Positions 16,540 through 25,660 are shown, numbered from the stretch's first letter. The stretch is 34,507 bases of DNA from Clostridia bacterium (GCA_017481265.1 JAFUPK010000010.1:1-34507); one strand, 5' to 3'. Numbers and translations are program-made. Notes: generated from the sequence alone by a model not told the origin.

Positions 16540-16779
16540 AGAAATAAAAAATCCCTCCTGTCAGAGGGCTTGCACCCAGAGACAGCTGCGTAATGCTTCT
16601 GTCGGGGTGCTGATTATTCATCCGCACGGTTCCACCCGAGCTTTTAACTTAATTTAGAATATTAGCCGAGTAATACAGGTCGGCAGGGTGGTACCGCAAA
16701 AGCTTCCGCGAAGGCGGTCACAGCACGCAAAAAGCGCCGCCTCTCTCTGGCACGGAACGTCTAAAGCGACGTGTCCCAT
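16540..16779 (-). promoter_or_regulatory. T-box leader of thrS
   Basis: On the minus strand the leader contains the T-box motif GGGTGGAACCGTGCGG (16637-16622). An AGAGAG motif and a GCTG motif upstream match the distal part of stem I. CACCCC after the T-box can pair either with GGGTG of the T-box (antiterminator) or with GGGTGC further on (competing fold). A short stem CCCTC/GAGGG followed by ATTTTTT (16568-16546) is the terminator. The specifier codon is not certain; an ACC in GGTACCACC is the likely threonine specifier. Confidence 0.9.
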
Positions 16780-16785
16780 AGGAAT

Positions 16786-16814
16786 AGTATATCACAGTAA
16801 AACTCCCGTGTCAA
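16786..16814 (-). promoter_or_regulatory. Promoter for thrS T-box transcript
   Basis: -35 TTGACA (16809-16814) and -10 TATACT (16786-16791) are 17 bp apart on the minus strand. The start near 16779 gives a leader of about 285 nt. Confidence 0.85.
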
Positions 16815-16884
16815 GAGGGAAAAACAGATGATTTTATCCGTAAATAAAATAAAAAAATACGTAAGCTGTTTTATTTCTTCTCTC

Positions 16885-16913
16885 TTGACATTCTGTTTTC
16901 TCCATGGTATCAT
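16885..16913 (+). promoter_or_regulatory. Promoter for PHP gene
   Basis: -35 TTGACA (16885-16890) and -10 TATCAT (16908-16913), 17-bp spacer. The ~95-nt 5' UTR holds a small hairpin GTCTGC/GCAGAC (16943-16957) with no T-tract. Confidence 0.7.
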
Positions 16914-17012
16914 ACTATCGTAAATACAAAAGTCCGATTTTTGTCTGCTTCGCAGACACGCGCTTGTTTCATTAAGTATTGTACAGTCATAGGCTGAATG
17001 GAGGTCAACATT

Positions 17013-17963
17013 ATGATAATTCGTCAAGCTGCTTTTGAAAATATGAACGGCAAGCGCCACCTGAAGGGTGCGCTACATTGCCACTCAAGCCGTTCCGACG
17101 GTGACTCCTCTGCCGAAGAGGTGGTCAGCCGCTACTACCGCGACGGCTTTGACTTCATCGCTCTCACAGACCACTTCCGCTACAACCGCGAAAGCCCCGT
17201 CCCCCATCTTCCCATCACAGTCATTCCCGCAGCGGAGGGAGGCGCTGATATTAACGACGGCCTTGGACACGGCTTCCGCTGCTATCACACAGTCCTGCTC
17301 GGAAAAAACGACGAGACCAACGGATTTGCTCAGGGCGAGCGGATCCCAACGGGAAATGATCTTTCTCCCACAGGTAAGATCACCTGCGCCGAGGACTATC
17401 AGCCCTATCTCGACATGATCCATGAAAAGGGAAACATCACCTTCTACTGTCATCCCGAGTGGAGCTCCACTCCCGCAAGGCTCTTTGAGAATATGAAGGG
17501 CGACTTTGCCATGGAGATCAGAAACACAGACTGCGTCCACAGCTGTAACATGGACCGCGACTGCCCTTACTGGGATGAAGTCCTCGGTCAGGGCAAGCGT
17601 CTTTGGGGAGTTGCCGTTGACGACATCCACAGGCTTAACATGGCAGACCGAAGCTGGGTCATGGTTGGCGCCGACAACAACGTAAGCGACATTGTCGATG
17701 CACTTGCAAGCGGAGCCTTCTATTCCTCCTTCGGGCCCTCAATTTACGATTTCTATGTTGAGGACGGCAAGGCTCACATCGTCTGCGACACGGTAAACAG
17801 AATCGAATTCATGGCAGACCGCCATCCCACATCGGTATTCCGTGATCCCAACGGTGTCACTGAGGCTGAGTTTAACCTTAATGACAGCTATTTCTACATC
17901 CGCGCCTGCGTTACCGATTCCTACGGCAGAAGCGCATGGACAAATCCTATATTCCTTGATTAA
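17013..17963 (+). CDS. PHP-domain metallohydrolase (CehA/McbA-like)
   Basis: The 316-residue protein has the metal-binding motifs of the polymerase-and-histidinol-phosphatase fold: LHCHSSRSDGD (about residues 22-32), FIALTDHF and a later ITFYCHPEW. These enzymes hydrolyse phosphoester or related bonds with two or three metal ions; the substrate is unknown. No signal peptide is visible. ATG at 17013 has GGAGG eight bases upstream; an upstream in-frame ATG at 16998 overlaps that ribosome site and is less likely. The gene is divergent from thrS and ends two bases before the flank of repeat copy C. Confidence 0.88.
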   Translation: MIIRQAAFENMNGKRHLKGALHCHSSRSDGDSSAEEVVSRYYRDGFDFIALTDHFRYNRESPVPHLPITVIPAAEGGADINDGLGHGFRCYHTVLLGKNDETNGFAQGERIPTGNDLSPTGKITCAEDYQPYLDMIHEKGNITFYCHPEWSSTPARLFENMKGDFAMEIRNTDCVHSCNMDRDCPYWDEVLGQGKRLWGVAVDDIHRLNMADRSWVMVGADNNVSDIVDALASGAFYSSFGPSIYDFYVEDGKAHIVCDTVNRIEFMADRHPTSVFRDPNGVTEAEFNLNDSYFYIRACVTDSYGRSAWTNPIFLD

Positions 17964-17964
17964 C

Positions 17965-17977
17965 TAATATGACCGCT
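17965..17977. repeat. Short 5' target duplication of repeat copy C
   Basis: TAATATGACCGCT matches 18222-18234 exactly. Unlike copies B and D, this 5' flank lacks the rest of the hairpin. The last seven bases (GACCGCT) are also the element's own start. Confidence 0.75.
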
Positions 17978-18221
17978 GACAAAGGTCTTGCGCTGACAAA
18001 ATGCACAAAAGTTTTGATCGACCTTTTTTAAAAGGGCGCAGGGTCTTAGGACGGAGTCCCGAGTCGCCGCTACTTCGCTAAACGAAGTAGGGCAGAGGGC
18101 GAAAATCCCCTTATTCGTCCAAAAAGCGACCCGCAGGTCGCGCATCCCCTTTTACTTTTGATTTAGTCTTTGTTTAATTTGACAAACCCTGTGCTTTGGC
18201 ACAGGGTTTGTCAGCAAGCTG
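17971..18221 (+). repeat. Structured mobile-like repeat, copy C
   Basis: A 251-bp copy on the plus strand. It has GACCGCTGACAAAGG at the start, GATCGACC, H1 (GGAC gga GTCC), H2 enlarged by an inserted hairpin CTACTTCG/CGAAGTAG (18070-18090), H3 GCGACC cgca GGTCGC, and a terminal stem of about 15 bp around ACAAACCCTGTGC. It ends TGTCAGCAAGCTG. It lies between the convergent PHP and upp genes. Confidence 0.92.
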
Positions 18222-18253
18222 TAATATGACCGCTTGCCGTACGGCAAGCGGTC
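18222..18253. terminator. Palindromic hairpin flanking repeat copy C, 3' of upp
   Basis: A perfect 26-bp palindrome (18228-18253, GACCGCTTGCCG and its complement around TA) lies six bases past the upp stop codon. It begins with the 13-bp target duplication. On either strand the following sequence is only modestly T-rich (AATTTCTT on plus). Confidence 0.65.
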
Positions 18254-18259
18254 AATTTC

Positions 18260-18901
18260 TTATTTTGTTCCGAAAAGTCTGTCTCCGGCATCTCCGAGAC
18301 CGGGAAGGATATATCCGTTCTCGTTAAGGCATCTGTCAAGGGTAGATACAAAGATGTGTACATCGGGATGAGCCTCTGCAACTCTTGCTACACCCTCGGG
18401 AGCACCGATGACGGACATAAACTTTATGTTCTTGACGCCGCGTGCCTTGATTCGCTCAATGGCATCACAAGCACTTCCGCCGGTGGCAAGCATGGGGTCA
18501 ACTATGAGCACAAGCTTGTCCTCTATTCCGTCCGGAAGCTTGCAGTAATACTCATAGGGCTCAAGGGTCTCCTCGTTACGGCAAAGACCGATATGTCCCA
18601 CTCTTGCTGAGGGGAAGAGCACGTGGATACCGTTCACCATGCCAAGTCCCGCACGTAGGATGGGCACGATAACTATGGAGTTATCCTTGACCATGTGCTG
18701 AGTGCATACCTCAAGGGGAGTCTTGACCTCCACCTCAACGGTGGGCACACCCTCTCGCAAGCACTCAAAGGTCATGAGAGTCGTGATCTCCTCGATGAGC
18801 TCACGAAATTCCTTCATGCTGGTCTTTTCATTTCGGAGAATAGCGATCTTGTGATTTACAAGAGGATGATTGAATATGGTCACATTTTCGTAGTTTTTCA
18901 T
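18260..18901 (-). CDS. upp: Uracil phosphoribosyltransferase
   Basis: The 213-residue enzyme converts uracil and PRPP to UMP (pyrimidine salvage, cytoplasm). Diagnostic features are the PRPP loop VDPMLATGGSACDAI, RAGLGMVNGI, and the C-terminal uracil-binding region with LGDAGDRLFGT. Length matches the family (about 208-213). ATG at 18901 is supported by AAAGGCACGGTCA upstream and by family length; the frame is open further upstream but has no better site. It follows uraA by 73 bp and is surely co-transcribed, giving uptake plus salvage of uracil. Confidence 0.97.
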   Translation of the reverse strand: MKNYENVTIFNHPLVNHKIAILRNEKTSMKEFRELIEEITTLMTFECLREGVPTVEVEVKTPLEVCTQHMVKDNSIVIVPILRAGLGMVNGIHVLFPSARVGHIGLCRNEETLEPYEYYCKLPDGIEDKLVLIVDPMLATGGSACDAIERIKARGVKNIKFMSVIGAPEGVARVAEAHPDVHIFVSTLDRCLNENGYILPGLGDAGDRLFGTK

Positions 18902-18974
18902 TTTTTGACCGTGCCTTTCTCTGATTTGTGATGTTTTCCGTTTTCCGAAGATAAGGAAATGCCGACCGGATCTG

Positions 18975-20462
18975 TCAGTCCTCGGTCTTTTCCTTACCCA
19001 GCTTGCTCTTCTCAACCTTGGTAAGAACAGCGTTGGTAATGATTCCGATTATGAGAGCGGTAGCTATGGATGTGATCTGGATCTCGCCTGTAATTACTCC
19101 ATCCTTTGCGATCTCATAGGGAATACGGATAGCAAGACCGCCGATACCGGAAATAAGGATCGCGGCAACAACGAACAGATTCTTGTTATCTCCGAGATCA
19201 AGATCCTTGAACATCTTAAGTCCCGATACCGCAATGAAGCCGTAAAGTGTCAGGCACACACCGCCCATAACGCAAGCAGGGATAGTGCGAAGGAGAGCCA
19301 TAACAGGGCTGATAAAGGAAAGCACTATGCACATGAAAGCTGTTGCGGTGATAGTGCAGATGGAAGCATTTCTTGTAATTGCAACACAACCTACAGACTC
19401 GCCATAGGTGGTGTTGGGGCAAATACCGAATACCGTACCTGCAATGCTTCCGACACCGTCACCAAGGAGAGTGCGGTCAAGACCGGGCTCCTTTATAAGG
19501 TCGTGTCCGATGATGGAGGAAAGGTTCTTGTGGTCGGCAATATGCTCTGCAAATACTACAAGAGCAACGGGGAAGAATGCGATGATGACCTCAACAGCAC
19601 TGCCGAGAGAAATGAGAGTTGCCTGTGCTTCGGGATTCTTGGTAACCGCCTGAAGAGCTGAATGGATCTCGGGAGCGATATCACCGCTTGCAAGCTCTTT
19701 GGCTGCGCCGAAAACAGCGATCCTCGGATAATCGAAGAATGCAGTGATTCCCTTGAAGGAGCCGTCAGCGTTTGCAAAATTGTTTACAATAGGAGAGAAA
19801 TCCACTATCTTGAGATAGTCAACATCGAGGATAATACCGACAGCAGTAAATGCCGCAGCCGCAGCATAGCCTGCAGCGATACCGATAATAAAGGGAATAA
19901 GGCGGGGCATCATCCTTCTTTTCTGCGTGGAGCATATAATGATTGTAAAGAATGCGATAAGTCCGCAAAGAAGAGCAACAAGGTTATAGGATCCATACAT
20001 CTCAGATGAGGATGCCTTAGTGATATCTCCCATTGCATTTCCGGCAAGGGAAAGACCGATAAGCGCAACTGTGGGTCCGATGATAACGGGGGGCATGAGC
20101 TTGTCTACCCATGATGTGCCCGTAAAGCGGATCACAATGGCGATAACGACATACACAAGTCCGGCAATTACCGAACCGAGAATAATACCGCAGTAGCCGT
20201 ATGCCACAGCAACTCCGAGAGAGCTGAGGAATGCAAAGGAGCTTCCGAGGAACACGGGGCTCTTAAAGCGAGTGAAAAGCTGATAGATGAGAGTTCCGAT
20301 ACCTGCGCCGAGGATAGCGGCGGGGATCTGCGAGGGAAGACCGATGATAGTGGGAACTGCAATGGTGGCAGCAAGGATCGCAAGGACCTGCTGAAGCGCG
20401 AAAACGAGCATCTGACCGAATCGCGGCTTGTCGTGGATGTCAAAAACGAGTTTGTTCTCCAT
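18975..20462 (-). CDS. uraA: Uracil permease (NCS2 family)
   Basis: The 495-residue membrane transporter has about 14 hydrophobic segments and the family signature NTTYGESVGCVAITR in the second half, close to the UraA NTTYGEN motif. An AFxALQQVLAILAATIAVP-like start is also typical. It imports uracil, probably with H+. The start ATG (MENKLVF) has AAAGGTACGGTCATAAAC upstream. It heads the uraA-upp operon from the promoter at 20534-20562. I found no PyrR-type attenuator in the ~65-nt leader. Confidence 0.95.
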   Translation of the reverse strand: MENKLVFDIHDKPRFGQMLVFALQQVLAILAATIAVPTIIGLPSQIPAAILGAGIGTLIYQLFTRFKSPVFLGSSFAFLSSLGVAVAYGYCGIILGSVIAGLVYVVIAIVIRFTGTSWVDKLMPPVIIGPTVALIGLSLAGNAMGDITKASSSEMYGSYNLVALLCGLIAFFTIIICSTQKRRMMPRLIPFIIGIAAGYAAAAAFTAVGIILDVDYLKIVDFSPIVNNFANADGSFKGITAFFDYPRIAVFGAAKELASGDIAPEIHSALQAVTKNPEAQATLISLGSAVEVIIAFFPVALVVFAEHIADHKNLSSIIGHDLIKEPGLDRTLLGDGVGSIAGTVFGICPNTTYGESVGCVAITRNASICTITATAFMCIVLSFISPVMALLRTIPACVMGGVCLTLYGFIAVSGLKMFKDLDLGDNKNLFVVAAILISGIGGLAIRIPYEIAKDGVITGEIQITSIATALIIGIITNAVLTKVEKSKLGKEKTED

Positions 20463-20533
20463 GTTTATGACCGTACCTTTCTTATATTTGCGGCTATCTC
20501 CCATTTTTCACGGGATAATACGCTCACCCCTCT

Positions 20534-20562
20534 ATTGTATCATATTATGCACCGATTTTCAA
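20534..20562 (-). promoter_or_regulatory. Promoter for uraA-upp
   Basis: On the minus strand, -35 TTGAAA (20557-20562) and -10 TACAAT (20534-20539) with a 17-bp spacer. Confidence 0.65.
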
Positions 20563-20677
20563 ACATTTTTCGCATATTAAGTCAATTTTTCGCTTATTTG
20601 AGCAGAATCCATAAAAGCCACCGAAAAAACACGCCGCCTACTCTCACTGCTTTGGGCGCGAGCCTTGCCGAAAGCTA

Positions 20678-20706
20678 TTGCATTTCAGGGTAAAACGCGG
20701 TATAAT
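20678..20706 (+). promoter_or_regulatory. Promoter for LTA-synthase-like operon
   Basis: -35 TTGCAT (20678-20683) and -10 TATAAT (20701-20706) are exactly 17 bp apart. The start near 20713 helps decide that translation begins at TTG 20745 (with GGAGA) and not at ATG 20724, which would sit about 11 nt into the transcript with no ribosome site. Confidence 0.75.
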
Positions 20707-20744
20707 ATTATGGAATGTAACTTATGGCATCAGGAGAAACAGCC

Positions 20745-22721
20745 TTGAAAAATATACTATCAAAAACCAGCTCTCTTCTGCGCCGCGCCGCCCGTGTCAC
20801 GGAGCTAAGGTATGTCCTTTGGGCTATCCTTACAGTCCTCTTTTCCGAGATGCTCTCCACCGGTGTCCTGCGCGCCGTAGTGTACCCCTTTGTGCGTCCG
20901 CTTCCCTTCCTTGCCGCCGTTTTCATCGTGCTGACTACATACACCGTCAGCCTGCTTTTCAAAAAGAGACTCGGCATCTTCCTTTTGACAGAGGGAGTCT
21001 GGGTAGGCATTGCCATCGCCAACTGCATCCTCCTTTCATACCGCGTAAATCCTCTGTCCGCCGTGGATTTTTCCATACTCTTCTCGGTGTTCAGCATAAT
21101 AACCGTCTATCTTTCGGTGGTACAGCTTATCCTCATTTGCGCCGCCATCCTTGCAGCCATAGTCCTCGCTGTGTACTGCATGGTTCGCCTTCCCTCAAGG
21201 AAGCCAAATTATAAAAGAGTGCTCCTTTGTATGCTCGTATGCATTTTGCTCTGCTGTGCCGCAGTATTCTCCGCAGTAATGGCACACAAAAGCGAAATGA
21301 AGGAGCTCAATCTACCCGAAGCCTACAAGGAATACGGCTTTGTCTACTGCTTCTCACTTTCAACCGCGGACCGCGGTATCGACAAGCCGGGAGAGTATTC
21401 CGAAAACTCCATTTCCAATATCCTCAATGAGCTTGAAAACGAAAACGGAAACGAGCTCAAAAACCCGTCGAACATCGTATTTGTTCAGCTTGAGTCCTTT
21501 ATCGACACCAAGGATATCAAGGGCATTGAGACCAGTGATGACCCGATCAAAAACTTCCGTAAGCTGAAGGATTCCTACATCTCAGGCACCCTTACGGTAC
21601 CCGTTGCGGGAGCAGGCACGGTAAATACGGAGTTTGAGGTGATCTGCGGTATTCCGATTTCAAGCTTCGGTCTTGGAGAGTACCCCTATGAGACCGTCCT
21701 TCGCGAATCTCCCTGTGAATCCATCGCCTACTACCTCAGCGAGCTTGACTATACCTGTCACTCTATCCACAACCATACAGGCACATTTTATAACAGGTAC
21801 ACCGTCATGGAGAATCTCGGCTTTGACACCTTTACTCCCGTGGAATTCATGAGCGGAGTCAAGCGCAACAGCCTCGGCTGGGCTAAGGACCGTATTCTTA
21901 CAGACGAGATCATGACCGCCATGAGCTCCACAGAGGGCACAGACCTTGTGTACGCCATCTCAGTTCAGCCTCACGGCAAATACGTGAATGTTCCCGGCGA
22001 CTATGGAGATATCAAGGTCACCGGTGACTATGACGAGGCTACTCTTGCCTCCATGGAGTTTTACGCGAACCAGCTTGCCGATACCGACAGATTTGTAGGC
22101 GAGCTCATCTCGGAGATCAGTATGTCGGGTGAGAATACTGTGGTCGTTCTGTTCGGAGACCATCAGCCGAGCCTCGGACTTACGGACGGGCAGATGGAAA
22201 GCGGCTCGATCTATACCACGGAATACGTTATCTGGAGCAATTTCGGTCTCAACGGAAGCGGACGGGATCTCTGTTCCTATGAGCTTTCGTCCTTCCTTCT
22301 CGATATTCTTAACATCGAAGGCGGAGTCATCTCACGTCTCCACCGCGACCTCGGCAACGACGAGGACTATCTTACCCGCCTTGATGAGCTGGCATATGAC
22401 CTTCTCTTCGGAGAAAAGTACGCCTACGACGGTGAATTCCCCTATGAGATTCCTGAAATATCCTATGGAGTACGTAAGATCTCAGCCACAGGTGCATATA
22501 TCCACAACGAAACTCTCTATATCATGGGCGAAGCCTTTACCGAGGCAAGCCGCGCCATCGTGGACGGTAAGGAGAAGAACACCATCTATATCAACCCGAA
22601 TCTCATCGTCTGCTCGGACGTAAAGTCTGCCGACGAGATCTTCGTCGCACAGATCGCACGGGACGGCTTTGAGTTCTCACGAGTCCCCTGCCCAGTAGTA
22701 GAGGATCCCGACGAAAACTGA
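20745..22721 (+). CDS. LTA-synthase family protein (sulfatase-type phosphoglycerol transferase)
   Basis: The 658-residue membrane enzyme has five N-terminal transmembrane segments (to about residue 185) and an extracellular sulfatase-fold domain. The metal-site nucleophile threonine is in GAGTVNTEFEV, matching GTxNTEFE of LtaS; other metal or substrate motifs are VFVQLESF, SVQPHGKY and FGDHQPSLG. The family polymerises glycerol phosphate into lipoteichoic acid or decorates other polymers. I prefer the TTG start at 20745, which has AGGAGAA eight bases upstream. It leads a plus-strand operon with a pseudouridine synthase, an amidase and an AEC transporter. Confidence 0.9.
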   Translation: MKNILSKTSSLLRRAARVTELRYVLWAILTVLFSEMLSTGVLRAVVYPFVRPLPFLAAVFIVLTTYTVSLLFKKRLGIFLLTEGVWVGIAIANCILLSYRVNPLSAVDFSILFSVFSIITVYLSVVQLILICAAILAAIVLAVYCMVRLPSRKPNYKRVLLCMLVCILLCCAAVFSAVMAHKSEMKELNLPEAYKEYGFVYCFSLSTADRGIDKPGEYSENSISNILNELENENGNELKNPSNIVFVQLESFIDTKDIKGIETSDDPIKNFRKLKDSYISGTLTVPVAGAGTVNTEFEVICGIPISSFGLGEYPYETVLRESPCESIAYYLSELDYTCHSIHNHTGTFYNRYTVMENLGFDTFTPVEFMSGVKRNSLGWAKDRILTDEIMTAMSSTEGTDLVYAISVQPHGKYVNVPGDYGDIKVTGDYDEATLASMEFYANQLADTDRFVGELISEISMSGENTVVVLFGDHQPSLGLTDGQMESGSIYTTEYVIWSNFGLNGSGRDLCSYELSSFLLDILNIEGGVISRLHRDLGNDEDYLTRLDELAYDLLFGEKYAYDGEFPYEIPEISYGVRKISATGAYIHNETLYIMGEAFTEASRAIVDGKEKNTIYINPNLIVCSDVKSADEIFVAQIARDGFEFSRVPCPVVEDPDEN

Positions 22722-22765
22722 AGCGGCAATTCAACACAAATCAAGGAAAGGCTCGGTCATTACTT

Positions 22766-23743
22766 TTGAAAGCCTATGAAAGTGACGGCTGTGTCATACT
22801 CACAGCCACAATCGAGGACGCAGGTCTCCGCGCAGACAGCGCGGTGCTCACGGCAGTAAAGGAGCTGTCCCTCAGCCTCACACGGTCTGCTCTGCAAAAG
22901 CTGATCGAGGGCGGAGCGCTCACAAGATGCGGCACGCCGATATCCAAAAACACCAAGCTAAAGGACGGGGATGAGCTGACACTGAGCCTTCCCGAGCCTG
23001 AGCTTTGTGAGGTCAAAGCAGAAGATATCCCTCTCGATATAGTCTACGAGGACAGCGATATAATTATTGTAAACAAGCCTAAGGGAATGGTGGTACATCC
23101 CGCACCGGGACACAGCACCGGCACTCTCGTCTCGGCTCTGCTATACCATTGCGGAGAGTCCTTGTCCGGCATCGGCGGTGTCCTTCGTCCGGGCATCGTA
23201 CACCGCATCGACCGCGATACCTCAGGTCTTATCTGCGCGGCAAAAAACGACAGCGCACACATATCCCTGTCGGCTCAGCTCAAGGAGCACACCATGCACC
23301 GTACCTATGAGGCAATATGCATCGGTCGCCTCCGCGAGGAAACAGGCCGCATTGAGGCTCCCATCGGACGGAGTCGCAGTGACCGAAAGAAGATGGCTGT
23401 AGTCTCCGACGGCAGATACGCCGCCACAAATTACACCGTTCTTGAGGAATTTTCCGCCGCAGGCACCTCCGCCTCACATCTCCGTCTCGAGCTTGAGACG
23501 GGGCGCACCCACCAGATCCGCGTTCATATGGCACATATGGGGCATCCCCTTCTGGGCGACGAGCTGTACGGCGGCTCGTCTACTCAGTTTGAACGGCGCC
23601 ATCCCTCACTTTTTGAAGGTCAGTGCCTGCAGGCTGTAGCGCTCACCCTCACCCATCCGAGAACAGATGAGGTCATGACCTTCACCTGTCCCCTCCCCGA
23701 AAGCTTCGTACGCATCCTCGAGCTGCTGCGTGAAGGAAAATAA
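22766..23743 (+). CDS. RluA/RluD-family 23S/tRNA pseudouridine synthase
   Basis: The 325-residue enzyme has an N-terminal S4 RNA-binding domain (about residues 35-80, SALQKLIEGGALTRCG) and the RluA catalytic domain with motif VHRIDRDTSGL carrying the catalytic Asp. Later blocks HRTYEAI and LETGRTHQIRVHMAHMGHPLLGD match the family. It isomerises specific uridines in RNA. It starts with TTG and has AAAGGCTCGGTCA upstream; the ATG at 22777 is out of frame. It lies 44 bp after the LTA-synthase-like gene. Confidence 0.95.
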   Translation: MKAYESDGCVILTATIEDAGLRADSAVLTAVKELSLSLTRSALQKLIEGGALTRCGTPISKNTKLKDGDELTLSLPEPELCEVKAEDIPLDIVYEDSDIIIVNKPKGMVVHPAPGHSTGTLVSALLYHCGESLSGIGGVLRPGIVHRIDRDTSGLICAAKNDSAHISLSAQLKEHTMHRTYEAICIGRLREETGRIEAPIGRSRSDRKKMAVVSDGRYAATNYTVLEEFSAAGTSASHLRLELETGRTHQIRVHMAHMGHPLLGDELYGGSSTQFERRHPSLFEGQCLQAVALTLTHPRTDEVMTFTCPLPESFVRILELLREGK

Positions 23744-23773
23744 CGAAGTCTGTCTACCGAAAGGACTGATCCC

Positions 23774-25660
23774 TTGAAAACTCTTGTTAGACTTGCGCTG
23801 ACTCTCTTTCTCTTATTTATCCTTGCCTGTGCGGTATCTGCCGAGGACAAGATAACCGTAGTCCTTGACCCCGGTCACGGCGGGCGTGACCCCGGTACCA
23901 TCGTCGGCACAAGGTATGAATCCGAATACATAAACGATATAACCCCGCTTTTAAAAAAGTACCTCGAGGAAACGGGGAAATTTGAGGTGATCCTCACCCG
24001 CGGGGAAAACGATTATTTAAAATATCTCCCCCGTTCTCTGGTTGCATTCGAGGCGGATGCCGATATCCTCATCAGCCTCCATTTCAACAGCGGCGACACT
24101 CCGCAGAAGCACGGCGTGGAGGTGCTTGCCTCAGTCCTTGACGAGTGGTATCCCGAAAGGCTGGCAAAGTCCATCACTGCATCCATCTCAAAAAGCTGTA
24201 AGCTGTCCGACGGCGGCGTCATCCGTAAAGAGGATACGGGAGACGAGCGCGGCATATACTATTGGCACGATGATGTTCAATGGGATATTCCCGGCGTAAA
24301 AAGCTCCCGAAAGTCCGACTACTACAGTATGATCTCATGGGGAACCAAGCTCGGCTACCCCGCTATCATCGTAGAGCACGCCTATCTCTCAAACGCAGGC
24401 GACCTTGCCTTCTGCGACTCTGCGGGAGCCATGGACAAGCTTGCCCGCGCCGAAGCGGATGCAATAATCGAATATTACACAGGCCATACTCACACCTACG
24501 GCGAGTCCACCTGCGACCGCGCAGCAAACTGCTGCTTCGAGGGTGTTTTTTCCCGTAAATGTACCGTCTGCGGACATCGCACCGATATAACGCGAACTCC
24601 CAAGGATTCCTCTCTCCACGGCTGGACAGAGGAATCGTGCTCTGCCTCCTGCACCGCCGACGGCTTCATAAGCCGCGAGTGTCAGGTGTCACGCAACCTT
24701 GACGAAAAAGGTCTGCCCCAAGGCTCAGTACACACCTATTATGAGACCCTCCCCGCCTACGGACATAATATAAATGTTGATTTTGAACGCGCCGCCGCCC
24801 ATGCCGTCGATGGCTACAAAAAGGAATCCTGCCTTAACTGCGGTGAGGTGTGGGAGTATTTCTTTGCAGGTGAGCCTCATTCTTACGTCTCCGACGGAAC
24901 TGTCATAAGCTGCGCACTCAAGTCACCCTATGTAAATTACACCTGCACCGTCTGCAACGATACCCAAAGGCGCACCGTGGAGATACCTCCCCACAGCTTC
25001 GAGGTAACAGAAAGCCTTGATGCCACCTGCGAGGCAGACGGGTACGAAAAGCTTCTTTGTACCGTATGCGGTCATAAGGAAAGCAATACTCTTCCCGCTC
25101 TCGGTCACGATTTCGGCGAAAGGATAAAGGACATTACCTGCGCCCTCACCTCGTCTGAGATCACCTACACCTGCGGAAGGTGCTCCGTAAGCGTCACAGA
25201 GACGATAGAAATACCGCCTCACACAGACAAGCTGTCGGACTTTTCGGCACCGTGCTGTGAAGCTGACGGCTTTGAAACATATGTCTGCCGGGTCTGCGGC
25301 AGGACCGACAAGAAAATTCTGCCCGCCATCGGTCACAGCTATGACAGCGGCGAGCTCGTCCGCGACGCCACCTATTTTAAGGACGGTGAGCTCCGTTTTG
25401 TATGCGCAAACGACGATGCCCATATAAAGCTTGAGTCTATCCCCAAAAAGGCAGGCGGTATATTCATTATTGCCGCCGCAGCTTCCGCTTCCGTCCTCAT
25501 AATTGCCGTCATCGCCATCATTCTCCTTAAGGGCGCAAAAAAACGTCTTGCAGAGACCGCCGAGGAGGCATCCATCGTGCTCACAAGTGAAGATGTCAAC
25601 GAAGCGAAAAGTGAAAAAGACGAAAAAGACAGCGCAGAAGTCACAGACAGCCTGAGCTGA
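23774..25660 (+). CDS. Membrane-anchored N-acetylmuramoyl-L-alanine amidase with cysteine-rich repeats
   Basis: The 628-residue protein has a signal peptide (residues 1-23, MKTLVRLALTLFLLFILACA) starting from TTG. An Amidase_3 domain (~25-240) carries LDPGHGG, an SEYIN glutamate, LHFNSG and VEHAYLSN, giving the zinc His/Glu/His set and the catalytic Glu. Then come about five degenerate repeats with CxxCG pairs and LPALGHDF-like ends (~241-560), a transmembrane helix (~573-593) and a charged cytoplasmic tail. The enzyme cuts the amide between MurNAc and the stem peptide. The repeats are probably extracellular zinc-ribbon-like or disulfide modules that act as spacers or binders. Confidence 0.93.
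   Translation: MKTLVRLALTLFLLFILACAVSAEDKITVVLDPGHGGRDPGTIVGTRYESEYINDITPLLKKYLEETGKFEVILTRGENDYLKYLPRSLVAFEADADILISLHFNSGDTPQKHGVEVLASVLDEWYPERLAKSITASISKSCKLSDGGVIRKEDTGDERGIYYWHDDVQWDIPGVKSSRKSDYYSMISWGTKLGYPAIIVEHAYLSNAGDLAFCDSAGAMDKLARAEADAIIEYYTGHTHTYGESTCDRAANCCFEGVFSRKCTVCGHRTDITRTPKDSSLHGWTEESCSASCTADGFISRECQVSRNLDEKGLPQGSVHTYYETLPAYGHNINVDFERAAAHAVDGYKKESCLNCGEVWEYFFAGEPHSYVSDGTVISCALKSPYVNYTCTVCNDTQRRTVEIPPHSFEVTESLDATCEADGYEKLLCTVCGHKESNTLPALGHDFGERIKDITCALTSSEITYTCGRCSVSVTETIEIPPHTDKLSDFSAPCCEADGFETYVCRVCGRTDKKILPAIGHSYDSGELVRDATYFKDGELRFVCANDDAHIKLESIPKKAGGIFIIAAAASASVLIIAVIAIILLKGAKKRLAETAEEASIVLTSEDVNEAKSEKDEKDSAEVTDSLS

Noticed and set aside
17960-18145. Short frames beginning MRDLRVAFWTN on the antisense strand of the repeat elements (also 33590-33826).
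   Set aside because: The frame is kept only for the first ~15 codons and breaks differently in each copy, while stems covary. It reflects repeat similarity, not a protein.
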